From Bacteroidales bacterium UBA4912 (GTDB lineage Bacteria > Bacteroidota > Bacteroidia > Bacteroidales > Dysgonomonadaceae), in the NCBI GenBank assembly GCA_002398875.1, contig DHCC01000047.1, forward strand, positions 1 through 27,419: a stretch of 27,419 bases of DNA, in the 5' to 3' direction. How positions within the stretch are numbered: the stretch's first letter is position 1; each line of letters starts with the position of its first letter. This document shows positions 25,189 through 27,419 of this stretch, one piece after another. Made by a program: the position numbers and the translations under genes. A model generated the notes under the pieces. That model searched no databases, had not been told where the DNA came from, and saw nothing but the letters and a program-made list of their open reading frames with translations.

Positions 25189-27419
25189 ATGATGAAAAAT
25201 AAAAACAAATTTACAGCTATTCTGATTACGTTGATAGTTGGATTAACGGGCTTAAACGGATGTGTAAGTGATTCTGCTAAACTTGTTTCATTAAAAGTTG
25301 AAATGCAGGAGAATCCGGTAGGAATAGGAACTGCAACACCTCGGTTTTCATGGCAGTTAACCTCCGCGAGGCCTGATCTTCAACAACAATCTTATCACAT
25401 TCAGGCAGCTCGATCAGTTCAGGATTTAACCAAAGAGCAAAACCTGATTTGGGATTCAGGGATTGTAGACAGCGACAATTCAATATTAATACCATATCAA
25501 GGAGAGAAACTAAACTCCGGTGAGAAATATTACTGGCGCTTAAAAGTAGTTACCAACCAGGGTGAGATTGGCTGGAGTGAAGTAAACAACTGGTCAATGG
25601 CATTATTAAACGAGTCAGATTGGAAAGCAAACTGGATAGGTGAAAACAGTATGTCAAATGAGGGCGAAACAGATAAGTCCGATACCCGGCTTGCTGCACG
25701 ATATCTCCGGAAACCTTTTGATGTTAAGGATGATATCGAACGGGCTGTTCTCTATATTTCAGGTCAGGGAGTGTATGAAGCATACATAAACGGAGAAAAG
25801 ATTTCTGGTGACGTATTGGCTCCAACGGTTTCATGGTATCCCGACAGAGTATATTACAATGTATATGACGTAACCTCGCTCATTTCTGACAACACAAACT
25901 TACTAGGAGTAATCTTGGGGAATGGCAGATACTTTGGGATGAGAGAATCATGGAGTCAGATGTTTGGACTTCCACGTCTTTTAGCTCAACTTGAAATTGA
26001 ATATAGTGATGGCTCTACAGATTTGATAATTACTGATGACTCATGGAAAGTTACTTCCAGGGGACCAATAATTGCCAATAATGAGTTTGATGGAGAAGAA
26101 TATGATGCACGTCTGGAATTCAGCGACTGGAACCTTGCAGACTTTAATGATTCTGACTGGAAAAGTGCTGATATAATGGATGCTCCGGGTGGTGTAATCA
26201 CTGCACAACCAAATCCAAATATTCAGATACAGGAAGAATTGACTCCAATAAAGGTGACTGAAATCACTGACGGAAAATACATTCTTGATATGGGTCAGAA
26301 TATGGTAGGCTGGCTAAAAGTTAATAACCTGAAAGGTAAGAAAGATCAGCCAATCTCGTTCAGATTCGCTGAAACACTCAAAGAAGACGGCACTCTGTAT
26401 GTCGATAACCTTAGAACTGCAAAAGCACACGATATTTACACCCCTGCTGCAGATGGCAATTTCAGCTGGGAACCAAAATTTGTGTTCCATGGTTTTCGTT
26501 TCGTAGAGATCTCAGGATTGGACTATCAGCCTCAATTATCTGATTTCACAGGGAAAGTCGTATATGACAAAATGGAAACCACCGGAAGGTTCGAGACTAA
26601 CAACGAAACGATCAATCAGGTATTTAAGAATGCATTTTGGGGTATCAGGGGAAATTATAGGGGAATGCCAACCGACTGCCCGCAACGTGATGAGCGTGTA
26701 GGATGGCTTGGCGACCGCACTACCGGCAGCTTCGGTGAAGCTTTTATCTTCGACAATGCCCTTCTGTATAGTAAGTGGTTGCAGGATATCGAAGATTCAC
26801 AGAGTCCCGAAGGCAGTATATCGGTTGTCTCTCCTAAATACTGGACACTCTATCATGACGATGTTACATGGCCGGCAGCATATTTTTATAGTGCAAAGAT
26901 GCTATGGCAGCAGTATGGTGATACAGAACCCATTTTCAAACACTACAACTCAATGAAGCGTTACCTGGAAAGAATTCAGGAGGTTTCAATGCAGGATTAT
27001 ATTATCACAAAAGATGCTTATGGTGACTGGTGCATGCCTCCCGAATCACAGGAACTCATTCACTCACAAGACCCGTCACGCAGAACTGCAGGACCTGTTC
27101 TTAGTACTACTGTCTATTACAGCCTTCTAAATCTGATGAGTGAGTTCGCAGAGTTAACAGGCAACAGTCAGGATATCCCCGCTTACAAAGAGTTGGCAAC
27201 ACAGATCAGAAATGCATATAATAATATGTATTTTAACCCTGATTCAGCAATGTATGACAATAATACTGTTACTGCCAACATGCTTTCATTACGTCTGGGA
27301 CTTGTTCCTGAAGGAAAAGAAGTAGATGTCTTCAACAATATTATTGAAAAAACTGAAGTCGATTTCAATGGACACGTTAGCACAGGTGTACTCGGCATAC
27401 AACATCTTATGCGCGGATT
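25189..27419 (+). CDS. GH78 alpha-L-rhamnosidase 4 (RDER type), lipoprotein, 3'-truncated by window edge
   Basis: Alpha-L-rhamnosidase whose frame stays open to the last base; about 743 residues are visible. Two tandem ATGs (25189, 25192) are possible starts; the first is used for numbering. Lipobox LNGC at C25, then VSDSAKL. Domains: fibronectin-like domain (ENPVGIGTATPRFSW, YYWRLKVVT), N domain (ISGQGVYEAYINGEKI, DGEEYDARLEFSDW), core beta domain with LDMGQNMVGW, and most of the (alpha/alpha)6 barrel. The motif TDCPQRDERVGWLGD (495-509) is of the Streptomyces SaRha78A type, with D496, E502 as likely acid (equivalent of E636) and D509; GDWC follows. The general-base Glu and the C-terminal beta-sandwich lie beyond the window. 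It starts 63 bases after GH78-3, same strand, so probably the same transcript. Confidence 0.93.
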   Translation, partial: MMKNKNKFTAILITLIVGLTGLNGCVSDSAKLVSLKVEMQENPVGIGTATPRFSWQLTSARPDLQQQSYHIQAARSVQDLTKEQNLIWDSGIVDSDNSILIPYQGEKLNSGEKYYWRLKVVTNQGEIGWSEVNNWSMALLNESDWKANWIGENSMSNEGETDKSDTRLAARYLRKPFDVKDDIERAVLYISGQGVYEAYINGEKISGDVLAPTVSWYPDRVYYNVYDVTSLISDNTNLLGVILGNGRYFGMRESWSQMFGLPRLLAQLEIEYSDGSTDLIITDDSWKVTSRGPIIANNEFDGEEYDARLEFSDWNLADFNDSDWKSADIMDAPGGVITAQPNPNIQIQEELTPIKVTEITDGKYILDMGQNMVGWLKVNNLKGKKDQPISFRFAETLKEDGTLYVDNLRTAKAHDIYTPAADGNFSWEPKFVFHGFRFVEISGLDYQPQLSDFTGKVVYDKMETTGRFETNNETINQVFKNAFWGIRGNYRGMPTDCPQRDERVGWLGDRTTGSFGEAFIFDNALLYSKWLQDIEDSQSPEGSISVVSPKYWTLYHDDVTWPAAYFYSAKMLWQQYGDTEPIFKHYNSMKRYLERIQEVSMQDYIITKDAYGDWCMPPESQELIHSQDPSRRTAGPVLSTTVYYSLLNLMSEFAELTGNSQDIPAYKELATQIRNAYNNMYFNPDSAMYDNNTVTANMLSLRLGLVPEGKEVDVFNNIIEKTEVDFNGHVSTGVLGIQHLMRG

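Overview
The window reads as a piece of a Bacteroidota chromosome, probably from a glycan-degrading marine, soil or gut lineage; I cannot place it to family. Four things point there. The DNA is AT-rich. Most starts lack a clear Shine-Dalgarno sequence. The one well-formed promoter matches the Bacteroidota consensus TTTG-N19-21-TAnnTTTG. The gene content is a dense glycoside hydrolase (GH) cluster of the polysaccharide-utilisation-locus (PUL) type. No RNA genes, CRISPR, transposases or phage genes were seen. No non-coding stretch exceeds 300 bases; the longest is the 198-base divergent gap at 14021-14218.

Layout. (1) 1-7026, plus strand: the 3' part of an arabinose/fucose-type sugar isomerase, a GH29-A alpha-L-fucosidase, a short orphan coding remnant, a GH141-like beta-helix enzyme and a GH78 alpha-L-rhamnosidase, probably one transcript. 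(2) 7046-14020, minus strand: a six-gene operon for a MacB-like tripartite efflux system. In transcription order it encodes three paralogous lipoprotein adaptors, an FtsX/MacB-type permease, an ABC ATPase and a TolC-type outer-membrane factor. (3) 14219 to the window end, plus strand: a second GH78, a GH106 rhamnosidase, a GH127-like beta-L-arabinofuranosidase, a third GH78 and a fourth GH78 cut by the window edge.

How it fits together. The hydrolases are mostly exo-acting families that remove terminal L-rhamnose, L-fucose and perhaps L-arabinose from a branched glycan; the isomerase would feed a released sugar into cytoplasmic catabolism. GH78, GH106, GH141 and GH127 together recall pectic rhamnogalacturonan (especially RG-II) degradation, but no polysaccharide lyase, sulfatase, SusC/D pair or regulator lies in view, so the substrate is inference. 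Three hydrolases are predicted lipoproteins (GH106, the third and fourth GH78); the rest carry ordinary signal peptides.

The most unusual item is the efflux operon: three different periplasmic adaptors for one permease/ATPase pair, one of them lacking the C-terminal membrane-proximal domain, placed antisense inside the carbohydrate cluster.
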